DNA from: Morella rubra | Lineage: Eukaryota; Streptophyta; Magnoliopsida; Fagales; Myricaceae | Direction: 5' to 3' | NCBI GenBank assembly: GCA_003952965.2 | Contig: CM025850.1 | Coordinates: 15,452,446 to 15,516,445 of the forward strand | Length of the DNA stretch: 64,000 bases | Shown here: positions 25,559 through 36,883 of the stretch, piece by piece | Layout of the letters: each line of letters starts with the position of its first letter | Position numbering within the stretch: the first letter of the stretch is position 1 | The notes under the pieces: generated by a model | Told to the model about the DNA's origin: nothing | Seen by the model: the letters and a program-made list of their open reading frames with translations, nothing else | Database searches by the model: none | Position numbers and translations under genes: made by a program

Positions 25559-27570
25559 ATGTTAGAGAGTGGCCGAGAGTCTGACAGCGAGCTGAGTTTG
25601 GAGGCAGTTAATTCCGGTTATAGCTCGATGAGCAGCGATAGCTGCAGCAGCATCAGCCGTCTTTCCTTCGAGCTTACCGTCCCGACCTCTTATTCCTCCC
25701 CCGAGAACCTGAACATGAAGCCCCACCGCTCCTCCGACTTCGCCTACTCCGCCATACGCTCGGCCACCTGTCGCCGACAGACTGGCTGCCTCACCTTCCG
25801 TGACTTCCGCCTCGTCCGCCGTATAGGCGCTGGCGACATCGGCACCGTCTACCTCTGCACCCTCCGCGATTGCAACTTCTCCGGAGATGACGAGCTGTGC
25901 TTCTATGCGATGAAGGTGGTGGACAAGGAGGCGTTGGCCAAGAAGAAGAAGGTTCAGAGGGCCGAGATGGAGAGGAAGATTCTGAAGATGCTGGACCATC
26001 CCTTTTTACCGACGCTGTACGCTGAGTTTGAGGCCTCCCATTTCTCTTGCATTGTGATGGAGTTTTGCTCCGGCGGTGACTTGCATTCCTTGAGGCACAA
26101 GCAGCCCCACAAGCGGTTCTCTCTCACCTCTGCGAGGTACTCTCATGGCGGATATATATTGTTCCATTTTCCACTGAGACACTATGAAAATTTTAAAAAG
26201 CTGCACTTCTTCAAAAGTTAACAAAGAAACTTCCTGTATTTGTTTGCAGTTTTTTTGATTTTAAATATTTCTGCATGCTGCATTCTGTGTGTTTTGTTTT
26301 CTTGTGCTGCGAGGACTGAGATGTCTCCTTTGTTGTCCGCTTTCTTATCTCTGCAGAGTCTCAATCGAATGAAGATTTTCTTTTAACTTTCTCCAATTCT
26401 CCCAACTTTTTTTCTAGCTGCACTAGAAAATCGATTTCGATAAGACTTCGCAGCTGAGATCTTCTCTGATTATCTCTCTGACTTGGCCGCAAATTTCCAT
26501 TTAATAACAAGTTTCCATTATTGGAAATTGATAGAAACAGTTTCCCATGATTACCTTCTTGATCGAATTTTGCTAGATCAGGCATTACTTCTCATACACG
26601 GAATCACAATACACTTTAGATTTATTTCCTTTTTGGACAAGATTGCCGTTTGGTTCCCGAGAAACTGGAGACTGTGTGTCTTCTATTAGGTTTGGGAGAA
26701 ATGTAAAGATGCTGTTAATTCCGCCGATTCCACTCATGCTAGCTTGTTAATTTAAGTTGCTCAGTATTTTTTTTTTTCATGTTATTTTCCAGGTTTTATG
26801 CTGCTGAAGTTCTCGTGGCATTGGAATACCTCCACATGCTGGGAATAATCTACAGGGACCTAAAGCCGGAGAACGTTTTAGTGAGATCGGACGGTCATAT
26901 CATGCTCTCGGACTTTGACCTCTCACTCTGCTCAGACTCTATCGCAGCCGTCGAATCACCGTCTTCCTCCCAGATCGATCGATCCCATCAACCCGTCCTA
27001 CACCCGCGCCGTACACAATCCCTTCTCCTGCCTGTCCAATCGGCTCTTCCGATCACGCAAGGTCCAGACCCTGACCCTAACCGTCTCTTTGTGGCCGAGC
27101 CGGTCGACGCCCGGTCATGCTCCTTCGTCGGTACCCACGAGTACGTGGCACCGGAAGTAGCGTCCGGCGGGTCCCACGGCAACGCCGTTGACTGGTGGGC
27201 CTTCGGAATCTTCATATACGAGATGATCTACGGCCGGACACCCTTCGCTGCTGCATCCAACGAGACCACCCTGCGGAACATCATCATAAAAAGCCTCTCG
27301 TCTTCCCAACATCCACGGCCTCCAGCACGCTTGAGCTCCACGCGCGGGACCTCATCTCCGGACTCCTAAACAAAGACCCAGTCAGCCGACTCGGGTCGAA
27401 GCGTGGGGCCGCTGACTGTCAAGAAGCACCCTTTCTTCAGGAACCTGAACTTCGCGCTCATACGGTCGCTCACTCCGCCAGAGATCCCAAGCCTAAGAAA
27501 TCCGAAAACGACGCCGTCGAATCGCGCCGAGAACAATGCTGCACAGTCCACGGCGTTCGAGTACTTCTGA
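25559..27570 (+). CDS. PID: PINOID-type AGCVIII protein kinase (two exons, frame disturbed)
   Basis: Exon 1 is 25559-26136, intron 26137-26792 (GT..AG), exon 2 26793-27570. Exon 1 encodes 192 residues plus two bases: an N-terminal Ser-rich part with SRLSFEL and [10 protein letters not shown], the glycine loop GAGDIG (90-95) and the AMK lysine (119). Exon 2 gives YRDLKPEN (213-220), DFD instead of DFG (233-235, the AGCVIII mark), an insertion domain, the activation segment [15 protein letters not shown], and a C-terminal end FEYF matching the FxxF PDK1-docking motif. Expected length near 449; Arabidopsis PID has 438. PID phosphorylates PIN auxin carriers at the plasma membrane and sets their polarity. 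Oddities: relative to the family, exon 2 carries an extra GATC unit (26973-26984), one C missing in the run at 27075-27077, an extra AT near 27286 and an extra T at 27417. The first two cancel, as do the last two. Read literally, the frame stops at 27367-27369 and loses the end of the kinase C-lobe. Either assembly error or a decaying copy. Confidence 0.92.
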
Positions 27571-28265
27571 GCCAAACGGCGGGATTCGCGCCACGTGTTG
27601 ACTAGGTGCTGCCAGATTTTGTCACTGGCAGGTGACAGCGACGTGTATATTCGAGCTGTCCTTTTTTTTTCTTTTCCTTATTTTTTTTTGACGTATGGTT
27701 AAGTGACTTTTTATATGTCTGGAGGATATAGAAATATATTTACGTAAAATACGTGGAGGAGGACGAGATATATAATTATTATACGTAGGCAGCGGATGAT
27801 GTGGATAATTTTCAGAAGACTGAGCAAATAGTATTCCGACAGGATTGAACCTTAGGAAAACCTCTGTGGGATCATGTGTGCGTTTAACGTTGCCAAATCA
27901 CGGCTTTGATTATGTCATGGTTACTGTATGGAGCCCCCCATGGCCTTTCTTTTTATGGAAAGGCTTCGGAATTTGGGAAAAAGCAGACCGAGCTCCTTGG
28001 GTGACATTTTTGTGTTCTCTCATTGCCAAGACAGAGAAAAGTAGATTACTTACGACACAAAATTTCTAATGCTTCGATTTTTTTTCCTATCAATAAAATA
28101 GTATTAAAAAGATAAATATATCAAGATCTTTTTAATTTACTTTTTGAATTAGATGATTTTTTCGGATTTATTTTTCGAATTAGACAGTTTAATATCTAAA
28201 ATGATAGACAGACACAGTATATAAGTTTTAGGATATTTATATATATTTTTAAATTGAATGGATTA
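27571..28265. other. PINOID 3' flank, no gene seen
   Basis: The 3' untranslated region and flank of the kinase gene, with T-rich runs at 27660-27690. No other coding signal. Confidence 0.5.
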
Positions 28266-28450
28266 TGGTACTGTTTGTTCTCTCAATATATTGGGATATG
28301 AAAATTTCCAATAAAATAAATACACTCTAAAATTTTTAACTTTTACACATACACACTTCACCTTTCACAAATTCCAATAAATCTCAATAAAGTAAAGATT
28401 CTTAAAATTTTGAGAATATTTCTTAAAATTTTGGTAAACAAACACTCCCT
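28266..28450. mobile_element. MITE, same family as 5137-5317
   Basis: It begins GGTACTGTTTGTT and ends AAACAAACACTCCCT. The interior matches the X8-intron copy nearly base for base over long blocks (CACTCTAAAATTTTTAACTT; CAATAAATCTCAATAAAG). PIF/Harbinger-like ends; the flanking triplets are no longer clear. Confidence 0.75.
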
Positions 28451-31400
28451 ATGTTAGAATAACAGTTGATTTTAGAAACTATGTAACTTTTAAAGAGCTT
28501 GGATTATAGTAGAATAAGAGTGGATTATCGGAAGCATAGATCATTTTATTGATTTGTAGACCATCTTCATTTCGACCCGGCCAAATAAGGAAAATGAAAA
28601 GGAGAGGGGGAGCAAAGACAAAAAAAATATGTCACTTGGAGAGGGTGGCTAACAACCATAAAATAAAAAGATATACACAAATTTAATACCAATAAATACA
28701 CCAAATAAAATTACTACTAGATTCCTCACTGTGTTAAACCTTTTTTAAAGATAACGTTCATGTACCAACCTAGAAAAAAGAAAGAAAAAGAGAAGGTTCA
28801 GTGTACCAAATCTGTCAGTTCATAATTCAACAATTTCAATCCAAAACCTTCCTCAAGTTTAATTTAATATAACAATAATTCCTCTCGAATTTAATATTCA
28901 ATGCAACAACCGAAATCACCTGGTACTATATTATAGGTTTCCACTTTCCCCGGCCTGTAACTAAGGGAACTTATATATAGTTATAACCTCTTGTAAAAGC
29001 AGGATCCTTTTCACAAGTTTCCAAAATTATACGAAAACCCAGTATTTTGCACAGTAGAAGGCTCTTTAATTTGTCTGTATATATATAGCTTTTTGAGGTA
29101 TATTATTTTATAAGGAATATAAATTTCCTTGCCTGCCACAAACGATATAAAAGACAGCACTATCAGCTTAAAAAGATGTTGCGAGCAGTTCTTCCCATTT
29201 CCACATCTAGATTGATTACGCTTTTGCAGGACACGATCTAGCATGCCACCACCTCCATGCAATATAACAATTTTTCCACTTGCAATTTGCATGCTTTTTT
29301 CCGCTTAAAAAAAGGGGGACGTTTCGATGTTGCGTTTGCGTGCTACTTTCCTTTTTTGCTACTTTTATGGTCCTTTTTTTTTCTTTTTGTGAATCTGTAT
29401 ATTTATTTATTCTGATCCATTGGATAACATCGTTTTCAGGGAGTATAAACGACAACCTTTCACAAGTCTTACGCCACTAGTTACCACCAAGAAAGGCAAA
29501 AAATAAACATTCTGAGGCAAGTGGTACCAACTTAGCTACTTATCTTTTTAGCATAAAAGACGTTTTCTTTGTTACTATCGAAGACAAACACTCTTGATAA
29601 ACCAAAGTTTAACGGTAGTTACTAGGTTGAGGAAAAGCGGAAAAGTTATCCAAATTATTCTTCATTTTTCGGCGATAATGGTGCTCATATGATTATGTTT
29701 AGATAGAGAGCATCAGATTAAGATACCCCTCTAATTTCTTAATCGATTTGGATGGTCCCATTCAAATGGACAAAGTATGCATGACATCTTGAGTGTTCAA
29801 TATTACTTGTGTTGATTGTTGGACAATGTTAATCTCACATCATTAAATCATTAAATATATGTTGTGTCTTTTTTCTCTACATTGAATTCTCTTATTTATC
29901 AGCAATTTAAAAAGTATCTTAATACTAGGGCATCAAAGCAAAGAGTTCTTTAAAAATTATTTTCATTTTTCAGCGATAATTGTTTTGTTGTATTGATACG
30001 ATTATGCCTAGATAAAATGCATCATATCAAGACTTGTATTAGTCTATTGGAATGGTTCAATTCAAAAAAAGATAGATAAAACATGATATAATTTATTTTA
30101 ATTAGTTTTCTTCTTTAAATTAGATCATTAAATTTGCCAATAATTTAGAAAAGTACGTGAATTCGAGGGCATTAGTCTTTTGTCTCCACCTTTTAACCTT
30201 CGATTACTTATTCACATATTAAGCAACATATTCATTCAGAAAAGACATGAACAAGATATATACTGAACCAATTTGTTTGGTTAATGGGGGAGATTAACGT
30301 TGACAGTATAAACTTCCAATCTCGAAGTAAGTCCACTGAACAAGAATATTTACGGGGTCAGGTTTACTAGAAGAGCATAAATCTCCCACAAAGTCCGTTG
30401 CATTTTTTGACTGAAAAAAGTTGTTCGTCTCCGTTCCAGTGAACGTTAAAGAGGGCACCCATTAATATGCGCAGAGCAGACCGTGGGAATAAGGAATCAT
30501 GTAACGCACAAGAGGGGCAAAAGCCTGATCCGATCGATGGCTCAGATTCTCTCATAAAGGTCTAACCCTTTTATCTCTCTTTTTAAAATCATAATTAGGT
30601 TTTTAAATCATTGGATGATAATAATTTAGTTGAAATCAAAACCCCCCCGAAAAAGCGTGTACAAAGGGAAAGAAACTGGTGTTTTGCAGAAGCCGAGGTT
30701 TGGAAGAAGACTTTCAAGGACTTCTCAGCAATCACTCGCTAAGGAGGGGTGTGAGGAGCACGTATCATATCAAAGGCCGTGCATGAGTCCTTGAGGGGAA
30801 GGGCGTACCCTACACTAAGGACTTTCGGCCTGGGGGGGGGGGGGGAATGGAAAGAGTAAAGAGTGGGGACTGACTGAGGAAGCCCAAGTGACAACACATG
30901 GGTATGTCCATGTGAATACCTGCCAACCAGGCAGCCCTACCAGCTCACTTTAAAGCTCTGTTCCCCTTCTTGTCCAAAGCCCTACCCCACTCGATCCCAG
31001 CACCAAAAGCCAGCCACGGCTGTCACGCACACCCACTCACGTTCACACACGTTGCGTTTATTCTTCTTTTGGTCTCCAACTTATGACCCCACCATTGCTA
31101 CAACATCACTTGCATGTGCCCATCAACTCGGCTGTTAACTTGCAATTGCAAAGGATGAAGAGAGATCTCTGCCTGAAATTGGATGAGGATCTTTTTAATT
31201 TTTTATTCATACAGAGATATGGAGTTCTATGTTGTCTGCAATTTTTTATTCGCGAAAAATTTATATTATTAAACACTTTATTCAGATCATTTTAAATAAT
31301 ATAAAATTTATGACTATTTCTCTTTAAATTACATTTGAAATAATCTTGATATAAAAGATAGAAGAGTGGCAGATATGAATGCTATGAAGCACTCTAAGAA

Positions 31401-34400
31401 ACAAGATAAAACCAAATGAGAGCCCATAAATGATAATGTGTGATATGATTGGAGAAAGAAGGTAGGGCTAATCAATGAGCAACGGCTGCATTATTTGCCA
31501 TTAAATATCTCTTTTTTCTTTTGGTGGAGAAGTTCACAAATCCTTTCTCATGTTCGTTTTATTTTAGTTAGTTAGGATTGGGTATACCCTTGCCTTTAAG
31601 GAGTTAGTTATGATGGAAGATTTAACATGTTCCCTTTCTTAGCATCCATGGAGTTGGTACATTGTTTGTTATATAGGTCGGATCAATTATAAGTCACTCA
31701 CAACTATAAATTATAAATGTGTGGAATATATGGTTGAACTGCAATAATTTATAGATACTTCCAATATTATTAAGATACTAAGCAGTAGATGTGATATATT
31801 ATAACTATTCAAGAAAGATGCTAACCATATCTAAATATTATTAACTTACAATAACTAATCAAGATTATTTTCAAAGTTCCTCAAAATTATCAATTTTAAT
31901 GTAAATAGGATTTGGCTTTATATTATTCTGATATATCTTCGATAGCTTTTGGCAAACTAAAATTTTAACCCTTTACAATTTTATTATCATTACAATTATC
32001 TCTCTCGTCATTTTTTCACAAACTTTTTTCACTTTTTTCACTCACTTTTTTTCCAACTTTTTCATTCTCTTCTTCAACTTTTTACCAATTCTCAAAATTT
32101 TACTCTAAAATTTTGCTTCCAAATGCCATGAAACTCTAACTGACAGCATAAAATATTATTAATGCATAAGAACATTTAAATAAAAAGAGTGCCAACGAGA
32201 GGAAGAGTGTTGATAGAAAAAAAAAACATAAAAATATAACAAAAATATATATATATATATATAACAGCATGACATGATTAAAAAAAAGGCATGGAAACCT
32301 CTATGGCACATGCCAAGTGGGTTCATGAAATAAAAAAAAAAAAAAGTGTATGTATAACATAGATAGTTTAATGTATTTGGAAGACAAAGTTAAAGATTCA
32401 CATGACTATGTACACATGTCGGTAGAGTTGTGTTTCCATATCTGGAATCGGGAACAGAAGTAAACAAGCTGTGGAAAAGTCAAATAATTCATAGGAAGCG
32501 AAGAGGGATTCGGGGATGACTTGCTTTAGTTGAGGGTCTGCTTTTCGATGGGGCCGCGCGACTTCGTCTATATTGAACAGTTGACTTCGACTACAACATC
32601 CATACATAATTGAATTCATCTTGTCAGAAAATCATAGAGAATTGTCGGGTTAAGAGCAAAAATGTATAAAACTTTGGTCTGAGTGATGGCCTACAAAAGA
32701 AATTCCAACCCAGATATGATTGAGCAGGAAAATTGCCAGTTATATGTGTCTCGATGTTTGAGGTTTTTATACGAATAGTGAAAATTGAATTCACATAAAT
32801 AACCGAGATTGGACACCCAATGTCCTGCAAACTTAGATCTCTCAAGCAAATTTTAATTAGGATATATTCTCTAAGGACACGAAATTGTTGACTAGGTCAT
32901 TTTGATTTTTTTTTACGATATATTGCATAAGACAATGAGTTTTTTTAATTTTCTAGATTGAAAAAAGGGTCAAAACTTCACCCACATGTTATTGGGGATT
33001 TTAGGTGTCTCCATTCTCTAAGTCATTTCACTGACCTAGGTATCTCTATCATGAGTTTTTAAAATTTTCGTCATAGAAAAAAGGGTCAAATCTTCATCCA
33101 CGTGTTAAAGAATCCTTTTAAATAGAACAACCAAAACTCATGAAACAGCTAGCTGGAGACAATTTGACGCAAAAGTCAATTTATAGAATTTTGTATTAAC
33201 AGTTAATCTATAAAGCATGATCTTCTTTTTTGCCCAAGCCTTATAATAATCATGTTAACAATACTATCTTATTAATTATCAGAATAGTGCGAATCTTACT
33301 TTATGACTAATATATCTATCTCTTCAAATTTACTTTGATCACTAGCATTGAAATGAAAGAGAATAAAAAAATAAGTATAATTTTAGCAGTAATTAATACA
33401 GATTTAATAAACTAGATTTTACCAGGTGAAAGTAGGTGGAAACAGCTTGAATTGCGCCAAGCCTAATTGTGCCCTAATGACCGTTCTGACACTAGTCACT
33501 CTATAACACATGCCCTGTTCATTAGAGTTTTAATTATGGTAGATTATGGAATCTCAAATTCTAGATTGTATTAATCATACTTTTCTTGGACCACTGCAAA
33601 ACCCATTTTTTAACCAGTCTTATCAAATTGTGTTGATCATGAACTACTAGTTTTTTTCTTCTCAATTTGTTTCGCAAGTCAAGATTTAACTGTTAAATTT
33701 GTGTTAGGTGTCATATATTTTTGTCATTTTCTAATTAGATATTTACTTAGAGAGTCACAATTTAGAATAAACAAAGCCTAATTTTTCTAAACCTTAAAGC
33801 TTTCTTCTTTTAGGTAGCTGTAACCTTAATTAACTTCATTTTTCCCGAAGACTAAAGAAGCAAAAGCATTTGCATCTAGAGAAGGAGGATGAGATTGTCG
33901 TTTAATTAATATTTGTTTTGGTTCTATCTTGGATACTATATATGTTATATGTATCTTTGTTCAGGTCAATGACCGGAGTGAATCCACTGTATCTTCTTCG
34001 ACAGTACGTTACCAGTAATGTTCCGTTCGTAGCCCATATTCATTTTCCGCAATCTACTCCGGTGAATCGGCTCTTGTGATTGCCGGAATCTTTGGGTAAT
34101 TGTTTAGTCAAGTCTGCATGCAGTCTGCTTAATTATGCTTTGCAACACTATCAAGTTCTTTCTCCGGCCTCTGTCAGATCTTTTCTGGGACTCTTCTTAG
34201 GGAAGCTAAGATTTATAGCCGTTTCAAAATTTGTAACATGGTATTTGTTTCTAAAATTTTAGTTATAATAAAATAATTATACAAAATTATCTCTTTTCAC
34301 TTTTTTTGTCAATAAAAATAAATATAAAAAATTATTTAAAGTAATTTTTTTTTTTTTACTTATTTCGCCAATTTGAAAGATTTGCTTGGAATATTCTACC

Positions 34401-34470
34401 TGTATGTGCAAGCTAAGTTTAATTTGTTCCCAAAATTCTCTGGATCCTCTAATTACCTTTTATCAGTACT
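28451..34470. other. long intergenic stretch, no gene seen
   Basis: Six kilobases with no supportable coding region. Frames up to 93 codons lack domains. The GC-richer part at about 30660-31080 contains a run of 14 G (30832-30845) and CA-rich sequence that could be a promoter or leader, but no coding sequence follows it. At 31940-32120 is a decayed MITE-like patch (AAATTTTAACCC, then CTCAAAATTTTACTC). Confidence 0.5.
30832..30845 (+). repeat. run of 14 G
   Basis: An uninterrupted G14 tract in an otherwise AT-rich region. It could form a quadruplex with neighbouring G runs, or its length may be an assembly artefact. Confidence 0.7.
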
Positions 34471-34518
34471 ATGCCTTTTTTTTTTTTTCTTTTTTCCCTT
34501 GTATCACTACTATGCCTT
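34471..34518 (-). repeat. 17-bp direct repeats flanking an oligo(T)-rich tract
   Basis: TATCAGTACTATGCCTT (34471-34487) recurs with one mismatch at 34502-34518. The 14-base spacer is T-rich; on the minus strand the segment reads CAAGGG, then A-rich sequence interrupted by one G. It matches the other poly(A) micro-insertions. Confidence 0.6.
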
Positions 34519-34652
34519 GTTTGTTAGCAAAAATATGAAACAGTTTTCCATATATTTTTTCCTGAGCCCTTTTTATCAGGCAAGTTTGGCGCTCCTCTTC
34601 AATGACTCAATTGCATAAATCTAGGCAACAAATTATTTTTTCAAAAAATTAA

Positions 34653-34860
34653 GGCTTAATTACACCCACTGTCATGCGGTATAAGAAAATTTTAAATTAA
34701 CCCTTAAGATAAAAAAAGTTACAAATTAATTTTTGTAGTAAGATTTTTATTAATGACATAAACCTAAACACTTGATTAATTTGTAACTTTTTTTATCAAA
34801 AGTATTAATTTATAAAAAAAAAAATTGTACTACATAGATTGTGAGTGTATTTATATCAAA
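34653..34860. mobile_element. foldback / MITE-like element
   Basis: The inner arms AAAAAAAGTTACAAATTAAT (34711-34730) and ATTAATTTGTAACTTTTTTT (about 34776-34795) are nearly perfect inverted complements. The outer arms (TTAATTACACCCAC and GTGAGTGTATTTAT) continue the symmetry. Non-coding, about 200 bp. Confidence 0.6.
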
Positions 34861-35035
34861 AATTAATTTTATTTTTATATTTTGTCCTCCAAATTCTACT
34901 CTAGTGAAATTGGTCAGCAAAAATTTATTTCCTGGTCTTTAGCAATGTGAGGGCATCATGTGGTGTTGTAAGAGGTTTCCATAGATTTCACAAAGTGTTG
35001 CCACAGAAAGAATAGGAGGACTACACGTACACATT

Positions 35036-35595
35036 TCAGACGTGGATGGAGCAAGTGGCCGTCAGTCGTCTTAATGTAGTAAAACGATGCTGTGACAGTA
35101 GGAAAACATAGCAGAACGACGTGGGCAGCAGGCCAAGTAGACGTCCGGTACTTTCTTTACAAGTCATCAAGAAATATTCAAAGTCAATGGTGGTGTGTGG
35201 ATGACGAAGCTGATGTTGGCTCCGCGTCAGGTCATACAGCTTTCTATCTTTAATGGGTCCCACTGTCAGTTGAAAAACCGCTAGTCGCTACGCCATTGGT
35301 GGTTCAGCCTCTGCCCTCTGCTCTCTGCCCTCTGCCGAAGACGGCGTCGCACGCCGTGCTGCTTCTTCAATTTCCTTTAATTACAAAAACTATCACTCCT
35401 GAAAAAAAGGTCAAAAAGAAAGACACGTTGAAGTGCAGATGGATGGAAGAAGGCAGGAGGGTCACGTGAGCGTGCATGACTTCGGCCTAGGGATAGTATG
35501 GGTCCTAGTCTTACGTGGCCTACGCCTGTGGACTGTACGATAGGTCATCTTGTAGGCCTGCCACGTAGGGCATAGGGCTATATACCAGGAGAGAG
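35036..35595 (+). promoter_or_regulatory. promoter-like module downstream of F-box gene A
   Basis: The segment from about 35430 contains CACGTG (35463-35468), ACGTGG (35513-35518), CACGTA (35562-35567) and TATATA (35579-35584) in that order on the plus strand. The same array in the same order recurs at 44440-44600 below F-box gene B. It points toward the 3' end of the F-box gene. No protein-coding frame follows, so a non-coding or antisense transcript is possible. The role is inference. Confidence 0.45.
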
Positions 35596-36640
35596 GCGTT
35601 GGCAAACCATGGGGTTGTTCAGTCATTCCTTGAGAATTTTTATTAACCGAACAAGCTTATATCATTCTCTTATCACAAATAAAAATAAAAATAAAAAATT
35701 TCATATTCTAAAATTTTAATATATAAATATAATTAATTTTAAATTTTTTTAAATAAAATAACTTTAAAATAATCTTTCATTATACTTTTCCACTCATTTT
35801 CTCCTGCTCCTAGAAATTTTTAATTTTTATATAAGTTCTCGTAGAACCCAATAAAATTTCTGTCTTCTCAACTTCCGTAAATTCTTTCATAATTTTTTTT
35901 TCTTTGACCATGTTCTCATAAAATCCATTATAAGCTCGAAATGTTCTGTTTTTAAGATTTTTATAGAATTTGTAAATATTAATGCATATTGGAGTTTTAT
36001 AAGTGTTTGTATAAAAATTAGTAAAATTTTTATAGATATTTAATTTTATAAAAAGACTTAAATAGAGATGATTTGATATAATTTTTAATAAAAATATTAG
36101 AATTGGGTGAAAAAATATATAGAAGATTTGTTATAATTTTTTTTAAAAAAATATTAGAATTCATGTAAATAGTTGTTAAAGTTTGTGTAAAATTTTTTGA
36201 AAGTTAGGATGTTTGTTTTGTAAATTTTATTACATTTAGTATAACCTATAATACTTTTACAAACGAACATATTCCAAATTTTATCAACTTTAACAAAATA
36301 ACAATTACACGGACAGTGACTCAATATAAAGCAAAGAACTAAGATCCTATATAATTTCTTTCCCGTATGACTAGCAAACCATCATTCTCATCAAAATTAT
36401 ACAATAAAATAACTTCAAAATAATCTATTCTCTATTAAAACATCATTTTTATTAAAAAATAAATATAGAAATAATCTCTATTTTTTTTTTCTTTCTCTAC
36501 TTCTCACAAAACTTAATAAACTATCTCCTCAGTTTTAACAACACTTCCTAAATATTTCAAAATTTTAAAGTTTTCAAACGGGTTTGGATTTCATCTAACT
36601 CCCATATGTTTTACTTTTTTTTTTCACTGCATTCTCGCAA
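35596..36640. other. AT-rich insertion in block A, no gene
   Basis: Low-complexity AT-rich DNA absent from the matching place in block B. It includes a short palindromic MITE relic at 36209-36270. It also holds an earlier copy (36270-36345) of the sequence at 36654-36740, sharing ATCAACTTTAACA and AGTCAGTGACTCAATATAA-type blocks. Confidence 0.55.
36209..36270. repeat. short palindromic MITE relic
   Basis: ATGTTTGTTTTGTAAA at 36209 and TTTTACAAACGAACAT ending at 36270 are imperfect inverted complements. A related palindrome lies at 48688-48743. Confidence 0.4.
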
Positions 36641-36883
36641 AACACAATAAATGTCCGGGTTTCATCAACTTTAACAGATTAATAATTACGAAGTCAGTGA
36701 CTCAATATAAGGCACGAGAACTAGAATCCTATGCAATTTCCCGAATTGCATGCTACATTTTTCAGTCATGGGGGTCGCAAACTATTGTGTTCCTGATACA
36801 ATATAATACTACCACAAAATAAGATTTGAGTCCAGCACACAAGTCACCGACAAGTCATTTTAATTGAAGGCGCCAACAAAAGG

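Noticed and set aside
25562-25999. 145-codon minus-strand frame opposite PINOID exon 1
   Set aside because: Mirror of a GC-rich coding exon; the plus strand matches the kinase family throughout.
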